A stretch of DNA of 64,000 nucleotides. Source: Notospermus geniculatus (taxonomy: Eukaryota; Nemertea; Pilidiophora; Heteronemertea; Lineidae). Every line of letters starts with the position of its first letter. Positions within the stretch are counted from its first letter, which is position 1. The notes beneath the pieces are model-generated. The model saw only the letters and a list, made by a program, of their open reading frames with translations, did no database searches and had not been told where the DNA came from. The stretch is taken from NCBI GenBank assembly GCA_002633025.1, contig NMRB01000196.1, positions 384,298 to 448,297 of the forward strand, read 5' to 3'. Of the stretch, positions 1 to 10,797 are shown piece after piece. Made by a program: the position numbers and the translations under genes.

Positions 1-37
1 AGTTTAGTATCCACCGTAACTCTATCGGTCTAACGTG

Positions 38-153
38 ATACCCATGATGACACCCTTGGGGTGACAGTTTTCGAGATTCCAAAAAATGGTCCAAAAATGG
101 TCCAAATTCAGGATCTTGAAAACTGTTACCCAAAGGGTGTCATCATGGGTATC
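38..153. repeat. Imperfect hairpin repeat
   Basis: The left arm (about 38-82) and right arm (about 111-153) are inverted copies. Both contain GATACCCATGATGACACCC or its complement and a CAGTTTTC/GAAAACTG block. The spacer is a short A-rich stretch in which the word ATGGTCCAAA is repeated. The flanking phrase about AACTCTATCGGTC recurs near 49165. This looks like a small foldback or MITE-type repeat. The rest of 154-840 shows nothing I can name. Confidence 0.6.
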
Positions 154-899
154 ATTTTGGAGTTCTATGAGAGCAATGTTGAAAAAAATATTTTCTACCA
201 CCTGCAGCCCCTGTGGAACTTGTGGGAAGGGGTAAAAAGTCGGATTTGTGGCCCTTTTTGACCCCCCAAGGGTTGCAGTGTACATTGTAGGGCATGAAGC
301 CCATACCATGTTGTTGTACTCACTGAGACCTTTAATTTGATACCCATGTTGATATGATTTGAAGACATCAAAATTTTGACCCCTACTGTTAACCCCTTTG
401 GCCCTCTAAAAAGGGCGGCCATCTTGGAAATGTGCAGGTTTTGTCGTGTGGTAACAAGCTGAATGTGTTCAGCATGTCCATCTTTATATACATGTAAAAC
501 AGGAGAAAATGTTTAGTTACCAGAACTACGCTACGAAAGTGAAAAATAAATCGGCATGTCTCACGGCCTATAAGGTATCCTGCAGCTAAGCGACCTAACG
601 GACGAAAATTACTTATGCGGCGACTTATAGTACGATATTCTCCAACGAAATGTCTCCATACTACACTCTTACACTATGAATGCCCCTACCGCCAATTTAC
701 CCCACGCTTGGAGAATGATTTTCGTCACCACGCCTTCGGCATAATGGTAATAAGGTCTGTTAGTCTATTGGCCAAGATCTAATTCATGCATGGCGCTACT
801 CATTCAGCTCGATAGGGGTGCCAGGGAGATTACGTAACATGTTTTATGACCATTCTCAGCGTATGTAGATGGTACTCATGTATTTGCTGCATATTCTTT

Positions 900-1130
900 A
901 AAACGGCTGAGAGAAGAGTAAGACGGCCTATGACACTAACACAGCCTGAAAAAGACGCCATCAGAAATGCCTGGCACATTCACCGGGATAATTACCATCG
1001 CGTCCTTGCGCATGTCCGAGGAGACTTGCCTGCCCAGATATTGCGAGATACTTATGATGGCCGCACTGATGAAGCACTTCATCGCAGAATAAGAGATTTT
1101 GTGCGGAGGGAATTATTGAGTAAAATTTTG
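900..1130 (+). pseudogene. Unrecognised coding-like fragment
   Basis: An open stretch of about 75 residues is rich in Arg, His and Asp and looks helical (for example PEKDAIRNAWHIHRDNYHR). It runs into AT-rich sequence at both ends without convincing splice sites. I do not recognise the family. Its position just upstream of a BEL/Pao relic suggests it may be part of a retroelement gag, but that is inference. Confidence 0.3.
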
Positions 1131-1429
1131 AAACATTCTTATATTGCAACTTTTGTTGCAAGAGTATCGATTTTTGCCAAGCTACATGTATGCGGATCCA
1201 AAACAAACATCATTTCTTAATTTGTCACACGGGGGCGCGCGAAGCATGACGATACCTATCGACAAGACTATTTGCCTTCCCTATGTAATAATGGGGTCTC
1301 AAACGAATAATTCCGCCCATTTTGTTGGTCATTACAGAAGCGATCGCCTGGACAGCCAATCGTGTGAAAAAGGGACGGGTAATTTATTATGAGTCACTGT
1401 TACGTCCGTTCCGTCGGTTAGCCGCAGGA

Positions 1430-2260
1430 TACCTATAACGAGTATTCCAGTTTTGCAAAGCTGGCTAAATTCATTCGCAAGCAAGCTAGGATTGCCTGCA
1501 ATCCTTTATTAGAACGGTCTGCTGATAGTAAAGGTGCAGCTGCTGGTTCTAACCCCGCTGGTACTAAACCTGCCAAACCTTTGTGAAGCCGCCGGCTGTT
1601 TCTGCCTTCATGTGTAATGCAGAGGAGACGACCCCACCACGACCGAAGGACGCATCTAACCCAGGCCCACCGAAGTACGTGAAGTGCGATTTGGTGCACT
1701 ACCTCGATACTTGCCGAGTGTTTAAGGAGATGCCTTTTGCCGATCGTGTAGCGTTCCTCATCAGGAAATCTTCGCCTTTGAGCTGAACTTGTGGAAATAT
1801 AATCCCCAGCGATCCACTACTCAAACAAAGATCACTCAAGCGTGAGCCTAATTCTAAGAACAGCTAATTGCTGTGCATTGTGCAAGGCTCTTAGTACCGG
1901 TCTTTATAGTAATAAATACAAGAAACAAGGAACAAGTCAGGACTATGTAAACAAAGTAATCGCTGAGTAAACATACTGCATTGATAATCCTTACCCCGAT
2001 TTGCTGAGCATATCGGGGTGAGACTGGAATTCAGACAGAGGCAAAGAAAACGTAATGCTGAAGGAGAAGGGACTTTGCTTCGGGTGCTTCCCGCGAGGAC
2101 ACCGGAAAAGGGACTGTAAACGTAAGAAGCAGTGTGAGGTGTGCCGGATATCGCACCCCACTTTGCTACATGACTATTCTGCTGCAGTGAGCCCCACCGC
2201 ACCTGCACCCACCGTACCGGCGGTGATTTCGAATCGTATAGAAACGCCCAATTAAGAAGC
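1430..2260 (+). pseudogene. BEL/Pao retroelement gag remnant
   Basis: Plus-strand translation gives broken gag pieces. At 1583-1700 there is a segment matching the spacing of the first BEL gag Cys/His block (CNAEETTPPRPKDAS, then YVKCDLVHYLDTCRVFKEM). At 2055-2190 there is the second block (GLCFGCFPRGHRKRDC, then KQCEVCRISHPTLLH). Two zinc-knuckle-type C-x2-C...H...C motifs of this shape just before the protease are characteristic of BEL/Pao gag. The frame is interrupted by stops and shifts between and after these blocks, so the gene is dead. The reading direction and order (gag, protease, RT) agree with the downstream pieces. Confidence 0.7.
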
Positions 2261-2471
2261 TGTGCGCACCAGTTTGATTGTGCCGGTAGTCTTGCATCAC
2301 GCTGACAGACCTGATCTTTCAGTCGCTACTCGACGATCAGTTGGATGCCTGTTTTGTGGCCTCCGCGACCTTGGCTAAGCTTGGTGTAGATGGTCCAACC
2401 ATAAATTCGAAGTTGGGCACTGTGTTAGCAGAAGAGGTAGTTTCATGCCAAAAGATTCAAGGGTTAGTAGT
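2255..2471 (+). pseudogene. BEL/Pao aspartic protease fragment
   Basis: The translation around 2325-2470 reads LLDDQLDACFVASATLAKLGV and continues to a KIQGLVV-like end. This is the usual BEL/Pao protease start, although the first Asp-Ser/Thr-Gly style loop is altered to D-D-Q-L-D-A. The frame is cut precisely at 2471, where a Mutator-like element is inserted, and resumes after 3190. The pieces on either side are continuous in sense, which fixes both as one former gene. Confidence 0.65.
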
Positions 2472-3181
2472 GCCGAATGGGTCAATGTCGTCCTGGGTAT
2501 ACCTTATGTTTACCCAGGATCATCCTGGGTAATCCTTTTCTTTACCCAGGACGGCCCTGGGTAAACATAAGGATCCTTAACTTTACCCAGATTGGAGTTC
2601 CCGAGTGGTGTAGTGAGGTTGATATTCAGCGTAAATCATGAAATGAAGGGTGGCCTCGAACTAGGCCTATAGCTCCTAAGTCCTTGAGAATTTACTATCG
2701 GTCCCTTTTGAAAAGTTGTAGGGATTGGTCTTTTCTCCCTATTCCACACCCCGGAGCAGGTATAGCGGTAATTTTCAGCCCTTTCGAGTTATGATCGTAC
2801 TGCATGTTCTGCAAAAAGTAAATTCATGAAAATGACGAAATGCACACGGATCATACATGTTCTACCTAGGCCTATCGCTCCTAAGTCCTTGAGAATTTAC
2901 TATCGGTCCCTTTTGAAAAGTTGTAGGGATTGGTCTTGTCTTCCTATTGCAAACCCCGGAGGAGGTATAGCGGTAATTTTCAGCCCTTTTTAGCAATGAT
3001 CCTACTGCATGTTCTCTGCCGAAAGAGACGCACGTACAGCATGATTCGGCGGGAACTCCCAAGCTGGGTAAGTTAAGGATCCTTATGTTTACCCAGGATG
3101 ATCCTGGGTAAAGAAAATGATTACCCAGGATAATCCTGGGTAAACATAAGGTATACCCAGGACGACACTGACCCATTCAGC
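2472..3181. mobile_element. Mutator-like element, 9-bp TSD
   Basis: This 710-bp element has terminal inverted repeats of more than 100 bp. The left end begins GCCGAATGGGTCAATGTCG and the right end is its near-complement ending GACCCATTCAGC. The ends are crowded with the words TACCCAGG and CCTGGGTA. The nine-base target duplication GTTAGTAGT lies immediately outside both ends (2463-2471 and 3182-3190). A 9-bp duplication with long inverted repeats is the signature of Mutator-like elements. Inside, two imperfect direct copies of about 150 bp occur (near 2660-2790 and 2872-2990). No transposase is present, so it is non-autonomous. Confidence 0.85.
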
Positions 3182-3190
3182 GTTAGTAGT

Positions 3191-4503
3191 GAAGGGGCTT
3201 CGAGAGGACATAAGCTTGCCTCTCCCAGCCACATATTCTAGAAACCAGATCCCTGCTCAGAATAGGTATGAATTGTACAAAGGCTATTAGACCCCTGGAG
3301 GTGTTACCGGGTCCGGGGGGTGGGGGATGATCGGTGCAATGGAGAGTAGTGGGGATCAAACATGTACTAATCATTTCACTTTCAGGACGTCTACTAGGAG
3401 GTCATTAGTTCAGCCCTGGTTTCTAAAATGTTTGAGCAGGATTTTGTGGAACATTGCAATACACAGCAGGATGAAAAATGTCAATCAATGATCGTAAGTT
3501 CATGCGCCTGTTGAAAGAGGGAGTTCATGAGAGAGATGATGGCCACTGCCATGGAAGGATGACTCCTGGATGCAAAAAAACAGAACCATAGCAGTCAAAA
3601 GGCTTGCTCAGCTCAAGGCCAGGTTGACAAAGGACCCGAAGTTTCGTGATGACTACACAAGGGCGATGGATGACATGTTGAAGAGTGGATATGCGGAGAA
3701 GGTGACTGAGGAAGAGCTGGAACCTTGTGATGGTATTGTGTGGTATATCCCACATCATGGGGTGTATCATCCTGAAAACGAGATAAATGTCGGGTGGTTT
3801 TTGACTGCAGCGCCGAGTTTGAGAACACGTCACTTAATAAGCGGTTATTGCAGGGTCCTGACCTCACAAATAATCTCACAGGGGTCCTTGCCCGCTTTAG
3901 GAAGGGACGCTATGCATTCGCCTGTGATTTGGAAGGTATGTTTATGCAAGTGGGTGTTGATGCGAGGGATAGAAGCTACCTGAGACTCTTATGGTGGGAG
4001 GGCGGCGTGTTGCATTCGGAACCAACTGTGTATCGCATGAGAGTTCACCTTTTTGGGGCCTCCTCATCCCCAGGGTGCGCTAACTTTGCCTTGAAAGCAG
4101 TTGCTGATGAGTTATGGGAAGAAGGCGGCTGAATTTGTTAGAAGGCAATTCTATGGGCTTACCAGTGAGAGCACAGCCCAGGCAGCAATAGATCTGGCTC
4201 ATGCCAGCACTAAACTTGTTGCTGAACGTGGGTTAAGGGCGCATAAATTTGTGTCAAACAGTAGCGAAGTGCTAGAGGTCATACCACAAACGGAATGGGG
4301 GAAGAATGTTCAGAAACTTGACTTGAAGTATGACAATCTCCCTGTGGAGAGGACGCTAGGTGTAGAGTGACATGTTGAATGTGATACAATTGGATTCGGC
4401 CTCAATTTGAAGGACAAACCCCTGACACGCAGGGGCATATTGTCCACAGTCGCGTCTATTTTCGATCCTTTGGGATTAGTGTCCCCTGTCCTCTTGCAGC
4501 CCT
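3191..4503 (+). pseudogene. BEL/Pao protease end and reverse transcriptase relic
   Basis: After the inserted element the frame resumes with the protease-RT linker (ATYSRNQIP is visible around 3225-3260). From 3427 it continues as BEL/Pao reverse transcriptase: KMFEQDF, then a block near 3600-3720 ending GYAEKV, then [15 protein letters not shown] and [15 protein letters not shown] at about 3794-3890. The first catalytic Asp block follows ([10 protein letters not shown], about 3925) and LGVEWHVE lies near 4360. The block ending RGILSTVASIFDPLGLVSPV falls at about 4430-4490. Several frameshifts separate these blocks. The YMDD-type second motif is not seen intact. No integrase or LTR is visible, so this is a truncated dead copy. 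Confidence 0.8.
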
Positions 4504-5460
4504 GTAGCCCAAGGAAACCAAAAATTGTGAAGGCCACCCAAAGCGTGATAGGCTTTTGATACGCCAGCAGACGAAAGCCTATAACAGAACCAGGGACAAG
4601 TGGTTCATAATCCGGGTGCTTATCCCCCGTTTCAATTAACGCGGCTGAGAGTATTTCTACTTCCACTAAACATGATGTCAGCCCATCGCAGGTTCTTCCC
4701 CGGCATTATACGATACCTAGGTGAAGTGAGGAAAGTGGTTAATTAAATTTCCCAGTGCATCACTTGACACTGACTTAAATCTTGTCCATTGCCACCCCTG
4801 CCTTTAACAAGGGACATATTGCAGTACGGTATTCTATTCAATTCCCCACTATACACGCACAGCCAATCAGCACCCATCAGTCTGCAAAAGGGCGCACAGT
4901 TGTTTTTAGTTGCTGATCATGTTTTATCAATTATTTTCAGTGGTAATACTGACAGCTCCATCAAAGGTTTGTCCAAAAGGAGGATAGCTGACTACATGGA
5001 CCTTCCCAGCAGTAGTGCTGCTAACTTGCTCCATCAGCTGACAAAGAGAGCCTCCATTTTCAATACAAATGCCACCAAAAACCCATCCTCGCATCCAGGG
5101 TCTTCACAACCGGCTCCACAACTTGCGCTTGGTTCAGACCCTGGCGACATCCATGCCATTTCGTTAGGGAAGCAGGGGAGTACTCAACCCCGCCGAATCC
5201 AGCCAATCACAGCGAAGCTTCTATCCCGTCTTGGTCATATCCCAAAATGGCATCCTTTGAAAATTTCTCGATTTGCTGACAAACTCGCTGGGTTTCTGAT
5301 TGTTCCTGAATTAACTTCGCGTCAACATGATTCTCAGGGAAGAGGAGGTACCAATGGGATCAGAACACGAAGGTATGGTCCAGTTCATGTTAGTAGAGTC
5401 ATTTTTTTGGAATCCGTGACCATTCTTCCCCTACCTTTTTTTCTCGATTGATTTGACATT
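4504..5460 (+). other. Unassigned interval with one 220-codon open frame
   Basis: The RT relic stops abruptly at about 4503. An open frame on the plus strand at 4789-5451 (220 residues) has a Ser-, Leu- and Pro-rich composition. It contains RRIADYMDLPSSSAANLLHQ and no domain I can name. It has no visible splice sites or codon-position signal that would make it convincing. It may be part of another mobile element or chance. Confidence 0.3.
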
Positions 5461-6475
5461 CTGAACCATTTAGAAGAAATATTAGCTCCTATGTACCTCT
5501 CAAAAATGACGGCTAACTTTTCTGGAGCCCAATATTCAAAATGGCCGTCGCCGCCCTCTCGAAAAACAAAAAAATAACAGATTGTTAGCCACTAACGAGC
5601 TAGAAGGTGCCATTTCTCACTAATTCTGGCACTATGAATCCATTGGAACAATAATTGTACAGATTTGAGACCATCCTGGCCTCTAAATCCAAGATGGCGG
5701 CCGTCCGCCATCTTGAAAAATATGAAATTTACATCTCTGGCACCCGATGAGCTAGAAAAACAAATGAGGTGTCATTTTTCACTAATTCTGGCATAACAAA
5801 CACTCTGGAAAGGTTATTAAAAAGTTTTGGAGCTTTCCTGGCCTGTAATTCCAAGATGGCCGCTGTCCGCCATTTTGAAAAAAAACAACACATGAAATAT
5901 GTCCGGCCCTAGATGAGCTAGAAGGAAAAACAAGTTGTCATTTTCTACTGATTCTGGCAATATAAATCCACTGGGGCCATTCTTGTAGAGTTTTGAGGCC
6001 ATCCTGGCCTCTAAATCCAAGATGGCCGCTGTCCGCCATCTTGAATAACATGAAATTTAACATCTCCGGCACCCGATGAGCTAGGAAGACAAACGAGGTG
6101 TCATTTTTCACTAATTATGGCATAACAAACACTCTGGAAAGCTTATTATAGAGTTTTGGATGCTCGCCGGTATCTTATTCTAACCAAGATGGCCACCTTG
6201 GTGGTCACAGTGCGCCACTTTGAAATACGTGTATAAACATGACCGCCAATACTTCTGCACCTGAGGAGCCAGAAAGACCAGGGATACGTGGCATCTTTTC
6301 CCAAGAACTCGCTTGTGAAAGATGAAATCCGCTCGAATGTTTTTTGTGCCCCTGTGCTTTACTTCAACCTTTGAATAAAGTCTGGTGCTTCACTATCACT
6401 ACATGAGTCACTATCACTGTATGATTCACTGTGTGAACTACAGCTGTCAGAATCACTGTCCTCACTGTCGCTGCT

Positions 6476-6841
6476 CTAATCACTGTTCATCTCTGCTTGT
6501 GGCTTTGGAGGTGGTGGCATGGACGGGGAAGTGGGGGCTGTGTTGAACGGACAGGCAGACGTAGTCCACTTACAAGATGCCATCCATGGCCAATCGGTGA
6601 GGGGTGACTTTGGACTGGTAATGCTTGAGCAAATATGCAAGATAGTTTTCACGATACAGGTGCTGATGGAGACTGTCTGAGTCAGGAAAAGTCGGACAGT
6701 GCTCTTCTTTTTTTGGGCTCTGCACTTTGCAGCCCTTGCCTCTCCGGGTGTATTACTTTTGGCATCACCATAGACAAAGCGAACGACAAACTTCTCCAAA
6801 TCATTGATGACTTCTGTGTGACTGGGAGCTTCGTACCACAT
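6476..6841 (-). pseudogene. Coding-like block in left palindrome arm
   Basis: The minus-strand translation begins MWYEAPSHTEVINDLEKF and continues VRFVYGDAKSNTPGEARAAKC. The same protein with a few substitutions is encoded in the right arm at 7754-8029 on the plus strand, where it reads LEKFVICFVYGDAKSKTP. The pattern 'LEKFV..FVYG......EAR..' resembles a segment I associate with large uncharacterised transposon-linked proteins of marine invertebrates, but I cannot name the family. It continues into frameshifts, so it is a remnant shared by both arms. Confidence 0.45.
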
Positions 6842-6968
6842 GCTGATATCAGTTTGGGTGCCTCATTAGACTTTACCAGTCGATCTACAATGAGCTTCTT
6901 GCTTGCTCCATAGAAGCCGGAGATTGCGGTCACACCCAGTTTATAACACTTCGGGCCGAATTTACAAA

Positions 6969-7112
6969 GGGGGCCGTATTCAAAAAGGGTGATCATCGCG
7001 CGATTACGACTTAGACGCGTGTAACTCCACTAAACGGACACACTTCCATCACGCATTTGATGAAGTTACACGCGTCTAATTAAGTCGTAAACACCCTATT
7101 GAATACGGCCCC
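6969..7112. mobile_element. MITE, GGGGCCGTATTCA ends
   Basis: The terminal inverted repeats GGGGGCCGTATTCAA and its complement bracket a 144-bp foldback. Its subterminal arms contain TTACGACTTAGACGCGTGTAA and its complement. A clear relative with the same interior (GTAACTTC...GAAGTTACAC) lies at 57087-57216. It sits inside the left half of the giant palindrome near its centre. Confidence 0.7.
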
Positions 7113-7145
7113 AACACGCGGGTAAGTTCATAGTTATTCAGGTTA

Positions 7146-7428
7146 AAGGCCTAGAAAACCATTGTTTTGCTACCTTGTACGCTGCTTGATCGGCAGCGTT
7201 TACCCGCAGGATAATCTTCCATGGTTAACTTTCCTTTGTCTAGTTGCAGGAGGACAAAAGAAAAATTTGAACAACCAACAGGCCTTGTTTAGAGTCATTC
7301 AACTCTTTTCTTCGATCCTCCTGCACGTAAACGCAGGAATGTTAACCACGTGTGATTATCATGTGGGCAAACGCTGCCGATTACGCAGCGTACAGCAAGG
7401 TAGCAAAACAATGGTTTTCTAGGCCCTT
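7146..7428. mobile_element. Palindromic element at the centre of the foldback
   Basis: The left end (AGGCCTAGAAAACCATTG, then TTTTGCTACCTTGTACGC) and right end are inverted copies over about 60 bp. The whole piece straddles the symmetry centre of the 3.3-kb palindrome. The flanks GTTATTCAGGTTAA and TTAACCTGAATAAC are also inverted copies. This is therefore either the loop of the foldback or an insertion exactly at its axis. Confidence 0.6.
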
Positions 7429-7570
7429 AACCTGAATAACTATGAATTTACACGCGTGTTGACCTAATCGCGCTTCCTAAATACGGTCCGTGTTCTAACT
7501 GGGTGTGACCACAAATCAGGCTTCTATGGAGCAAGCAAGAAGCTCATTGCAGATCGACTGGTGAAGTCTA

Positions 7571-7726
7571 AAGCTGCCCATACACGATCAATATTATTGC
7601 ACAATATGAGGATCACAATGGGCAATCTTATTGTCAATATTTTTTTCTAATTATCATGCTAGAAGCACACGACCACCCATTTGGGCCCCATATTGTGCAA
7701 TAATATTGCGCCGTGTATGGGCGGCT
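7571..7726. mobile_element. MITE present in only one palindrome arm
   Basis: The ends AAGCTGCCCATACACGATC and CCGTGTATGGGCGGCTT are inverted copies. The mirrored left arm (around 6868) reads straight through GTCTAATGAGGC. The right arm instead reads GTCTA, then the element, then TAATGAGG. The element is therefore an insertion with a TA target duplication that arose after the palindrome formed. A short cousin with GCCCGCTGTACACGATC ends lies at 16357-16431. Confidence 0.75.
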
Positions 7727-8949
7727 TAATGAGGCACGCAAACTGAAATCAGCATGTGGTACGAAGCTCCCAGTCACACAAACGTCATCAACAATGATTT
7801 GGAGAAGTTTGTCATTTGCTTTGTCTATGGTGATGCCAAAAGTAAGACACCCGGAGAGGCGAGGGCTGCAAAGTGGAGACCCCAGAAGAAGAAGAGCACT
7901 ATCCGACTTTTGCCTCACTCAGACAGTCTCCATCAGCACCTGTATAGTGCAAACTATCTTGCATATTTGCTCAAGCATTACCAGTCCAAAGTCACCCCTC
8001 ACCGATTGGCCATGGATGGCATCTTGTAAATGGACTATGTCTGCCTGTCCGCTTAACACAGCCCCCACTTCCCCCGTCCATGCCGCTTGCTACCTCCAAA
8101 GCCACAGGCAGAGATGAACAGTGATTGGAGCAGCGACAGTGAGGACAGTGATTCTGACAGCTGTAGTTCACACAGTGATTCATACAGTGATAGTGACTCA
8201 TGTAGTGATAGTGAAGCATCATACTTTATTCAAAGCTTGAAGTAAAGCATAGGGGCACAAAAAACATTCGAGCGGATTTCATCTTTCACAAGCGAGTTCT
8301 TGAGAAAAGATACCACGTATCCCTTGTCTTTCTAGCTCCTCAGGTGCAGAAGTATTGGCGGTCATGTTTATACACGTATTTCAAAGTGGTGCACTGTGAC
8401 CACCAAGGTGGCCATCTTGGTTGGAATAAGATACCGGCGAGCATCCAAAACTCTATAATAATCTTTCCAGAGTGTTTGTTATGCAATAATTAGTGAAAAA
8501 TGACACCTCATTTGTCTTCCTAGCTCATCGGGCGCCGGAGATGTTAAATTTCATGTTTTTCAAGATGGCGGACAGCGGCCATCTTGGATTTAGAGGCCAG
8601 GATGGCCTCAAAACTCTACAAGAATGGCCCCAGTGGATTTATATTGCCAGAATCAGTGGAAAATGACAACTTGTTTTTCCTTCTAGCTCATCTAGGGCCG
8701 GACATATTTCATGTGTTGTTTTTTTTCAAAAATGGCGGACAGCGGCCATCTTGGAATTACAGGCCAGGAAAGCTCCAAAACTTTTTAATAACCTTTCCAG
8801 AGTGTTTGTTATGCCAGAATTAGTGAAAAATGACACCTCATTTGTCTTTCTAGCTCATCGGGTGCCAGAGATGTAAATTTCATATTTTTCAAGATGGCGG
8901 ACGGCCGCCATCTTGGATTTAGAGGCCAGGATGGTCTCAAANTGCAACT

Positions 8950-9730
8950 GTAGGGTATCAACGTGCAGGGAGCATTTTTGTCCCTGCTATAACCTCATCA
9001 ATATGAAGTGAAATCTGTTATTGCAATGTGAAATAAACCCCTTCAAAAAGCGGAATAACTGCACAAGTGCCCCCCCCCCCCCACACACACACACATACTG
9101 CTTTGCATGGTTTACTTGTGAATTACCGATTGGCGAGTACACACGAGGGAATGTCCCTCTTCCCCACCGAAACGGGGTGGATGTCCTCAGGGCATTGAGG
9201 GAGGGTACGACCGTAAATGACCTGAGATTCTCAGGATTCCAAAAACCAGGATTACCACAAAGCAATAAATCCGAAGTGTGCAGGAGCGGCCATTGCTCAC
9301 CCCATGTTGCTGGAGAAAAGGGGCCTGTTGCTGCAAAAAACGAGATCAGAGACACTCCGAATTTGAGAGTGATTTCGGAGCTTGAAGTTTTGTCCAAAAT
9401 AGGCTGAAGACAAAGGTAGAATAACAAGAATTTATTACCCAAGAACGTACAACTACCGGCAATACAAATGAACACAGACTAGCAATCTGTTCCATTTTCT
9501 GCCACTTGATGGCTCTTTATCCGGCATTTGTGCCATTTACCTGCTTGCCAAAATCGCCCATAACGTTCTTATGGTTGGAATTGCTTAAATGAGGCGTCAT
9601 TTTTGTTCATCTTGTGTACTGTGCAGTGTGTGACTCGTGAGTATTGCTGTGCGTGTGACCATGTTATTTTGAAATTTCCTCGGCATTCTGACAAAGTCAA
9701 ACTGATTTGTTATCATTCCAGGTGAACAAA
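8950..9730. other. No gene recognised
   Basis: Holds a short C-run followed by a CA-repeat (about 9070-9097). At 9330-9420 there is a decayed copy of the GAGCTTGAAGTTTTGTCCAAAA segment of the tandem coding block that follows. Nothing else can be named. Confidence 0.5.
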
Positions 9731-9736
9731 ACCTAG

Positions 9737-10116
9737 CAGTTCAAAAAACGGCGTGCCTCCTCTGCCCCTTCCAGGGGTAGTAAGAAACCCTACATGAAAC
9801 CTGAATCACGGAAGACACGGTTGCAGGACATCCCAACTGAACTTGACACTTTGAATTCGGAGCTTGAGGTTTTGTCCAAAAGGCTGAAGTCAAAGACAGA
9901 ATTTAATCTATGGGAAGAAGCAGAAGCATTAAGAAACAAATAGATGACACCGGTCGCAGGAAACAGCAGCTCAGGCAGGAGCAAAGTGCCCTCCTCAAGA
10001 AGGAAAAGAAATCCAAGAGAGATTCCCGCTTCTACACTAGGAAAAGTTATTCCAGCAGTAGCATATCTTCTTCACCTTGCATCACCGATTCGGAAGAAAT
10101 CACCAGTTCATCTTGC
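9737..10116 (+). pseudogene. Tandem coding repeat, copy 1
   Basis: The plus strand encodes a Ser/Lys-rich N-terminal part (FKKRRASSAPS, then KKPYMKPESRKTRLQDIPTEL). A predicted coiled coil follows (LNSELEVLSKRLKSKTE) and then a charged stretch (GRRKQQLRQEQSALLKKEKKSKR). It ends in a Ser-rich segment with SPCITDSEEI. An in-frame TAG separates the coiled coil from the charged part, so this copy is broken. A second copy follows directly at about 10117. I do not recognise the family. The charge and the coiled coil suggest a nuclear or cytoskeletal scaffold, with no firm support. Confidence 0.5.
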
Positions 10117-10797
10117 TACCAGTTCAAAAAACGGCGTGCCTCCTCTGCCCCTTCCAGTGGTAGTAAGAAACCCTACATGAAACCTGAATCACGGAAGACA
10201 CGGTTGCAGGACATCCCAACTGAACTTGACATTTTGAATTCGGAGCTTGAGGTTTTGTCCAAAATGCCGAAGTCAAAGACAGAATTAAATCTATGGGAAG
10301 AAGCAGAAGCATGAAACAAATTGATGACACCGGTCACAGGAAACAGCAGCTCAGGCAGGAGCAAAGTGCCCTCCTCAAGAAGGAAAATAAGTCCAAGAGA
10401 GATTCCCGTTTCAACACTAAGAGATGTTATTCCAGCAACTAGCATATCTGCTTCACCTTGCATCACCGATTCGAAAGAAATCACTCACACTGAGATGGCA
10501 GCTTCCAGAACTTCCAAAGTGGCTTTTTCACCGTGTGTTTCGGGTCCAGACGAAATCATTGGCACAAAGAAGGCAGCTTCCAAAACTTCCAAAGTGGCTT
10601 CTTCACCTTGTGCTTCTGATCCAGACCAAATCATCGGCACTGAGAAGGCGAATTCCAAAACTTCCAAGATGGCTTCTTCACCCTGTGGTTCAGATCCAGA
10701 CCAAATCGTCAGCACTGGGAAGGCGACTTCTAAAACTGCAGGCAGTGGTGAAGAGTCACCCCATTCAGAACCGTTCATGCCATCTTTCTACTCATGA
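10117..10797 (+). CDS. Tandem copy 2 with 25-residue repeats
   Basis: The second copy repeats the same order as copy 1 at about 90 percent identity by eye. Relative to copy 1 it has one extra base near 10438 (CAGCAACTAG versus CAGCAGTAG), which shifts the frame before SPCITDSKEI. The last part (about 10490-10745) is three and a third tandem units of exactly 75 bp. They encode 25-residue repeats of the form (A/N)SKTSK(V/M)ASSPC.SDPDQI with small changes, ending at a TGA at 10795-10797. A repeat period divisible by three and mostly synonymous or conservative changes favour former or current coding. No known domain is seen. Confidence 0.45.

Larger units (their letters stand above)
5667..8941. 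mobile_element. Giant foldback (palindromic) element
   Basis: The sequence from about 5667 reads inward as the complement of the sequence ending at 8941, with the symmetry centre near 7285. Outer arms (about 5667-6330 and 8270-8941) are tandem units of roughly 165 bp. Each contains a palindromic CAAGATGGC...GCCATCTTG core and the phrases about CACTAATTCTGGCA and GATGAGCTAGAA. Inner arms (about 6370-6960 and 7490-8230) carry a mirrored coding-like stretch. The right end runs into an N at 8942, so its true border is not visible. No transposase is recognised. Confidence 0.8.

Noticed and set aside
9952-10180. Second overlapping frame over the tandem coding block
   Set aside because: It is the shifted reading of the same duplicated sequence; the coiled-coil frame is better kept between copies.
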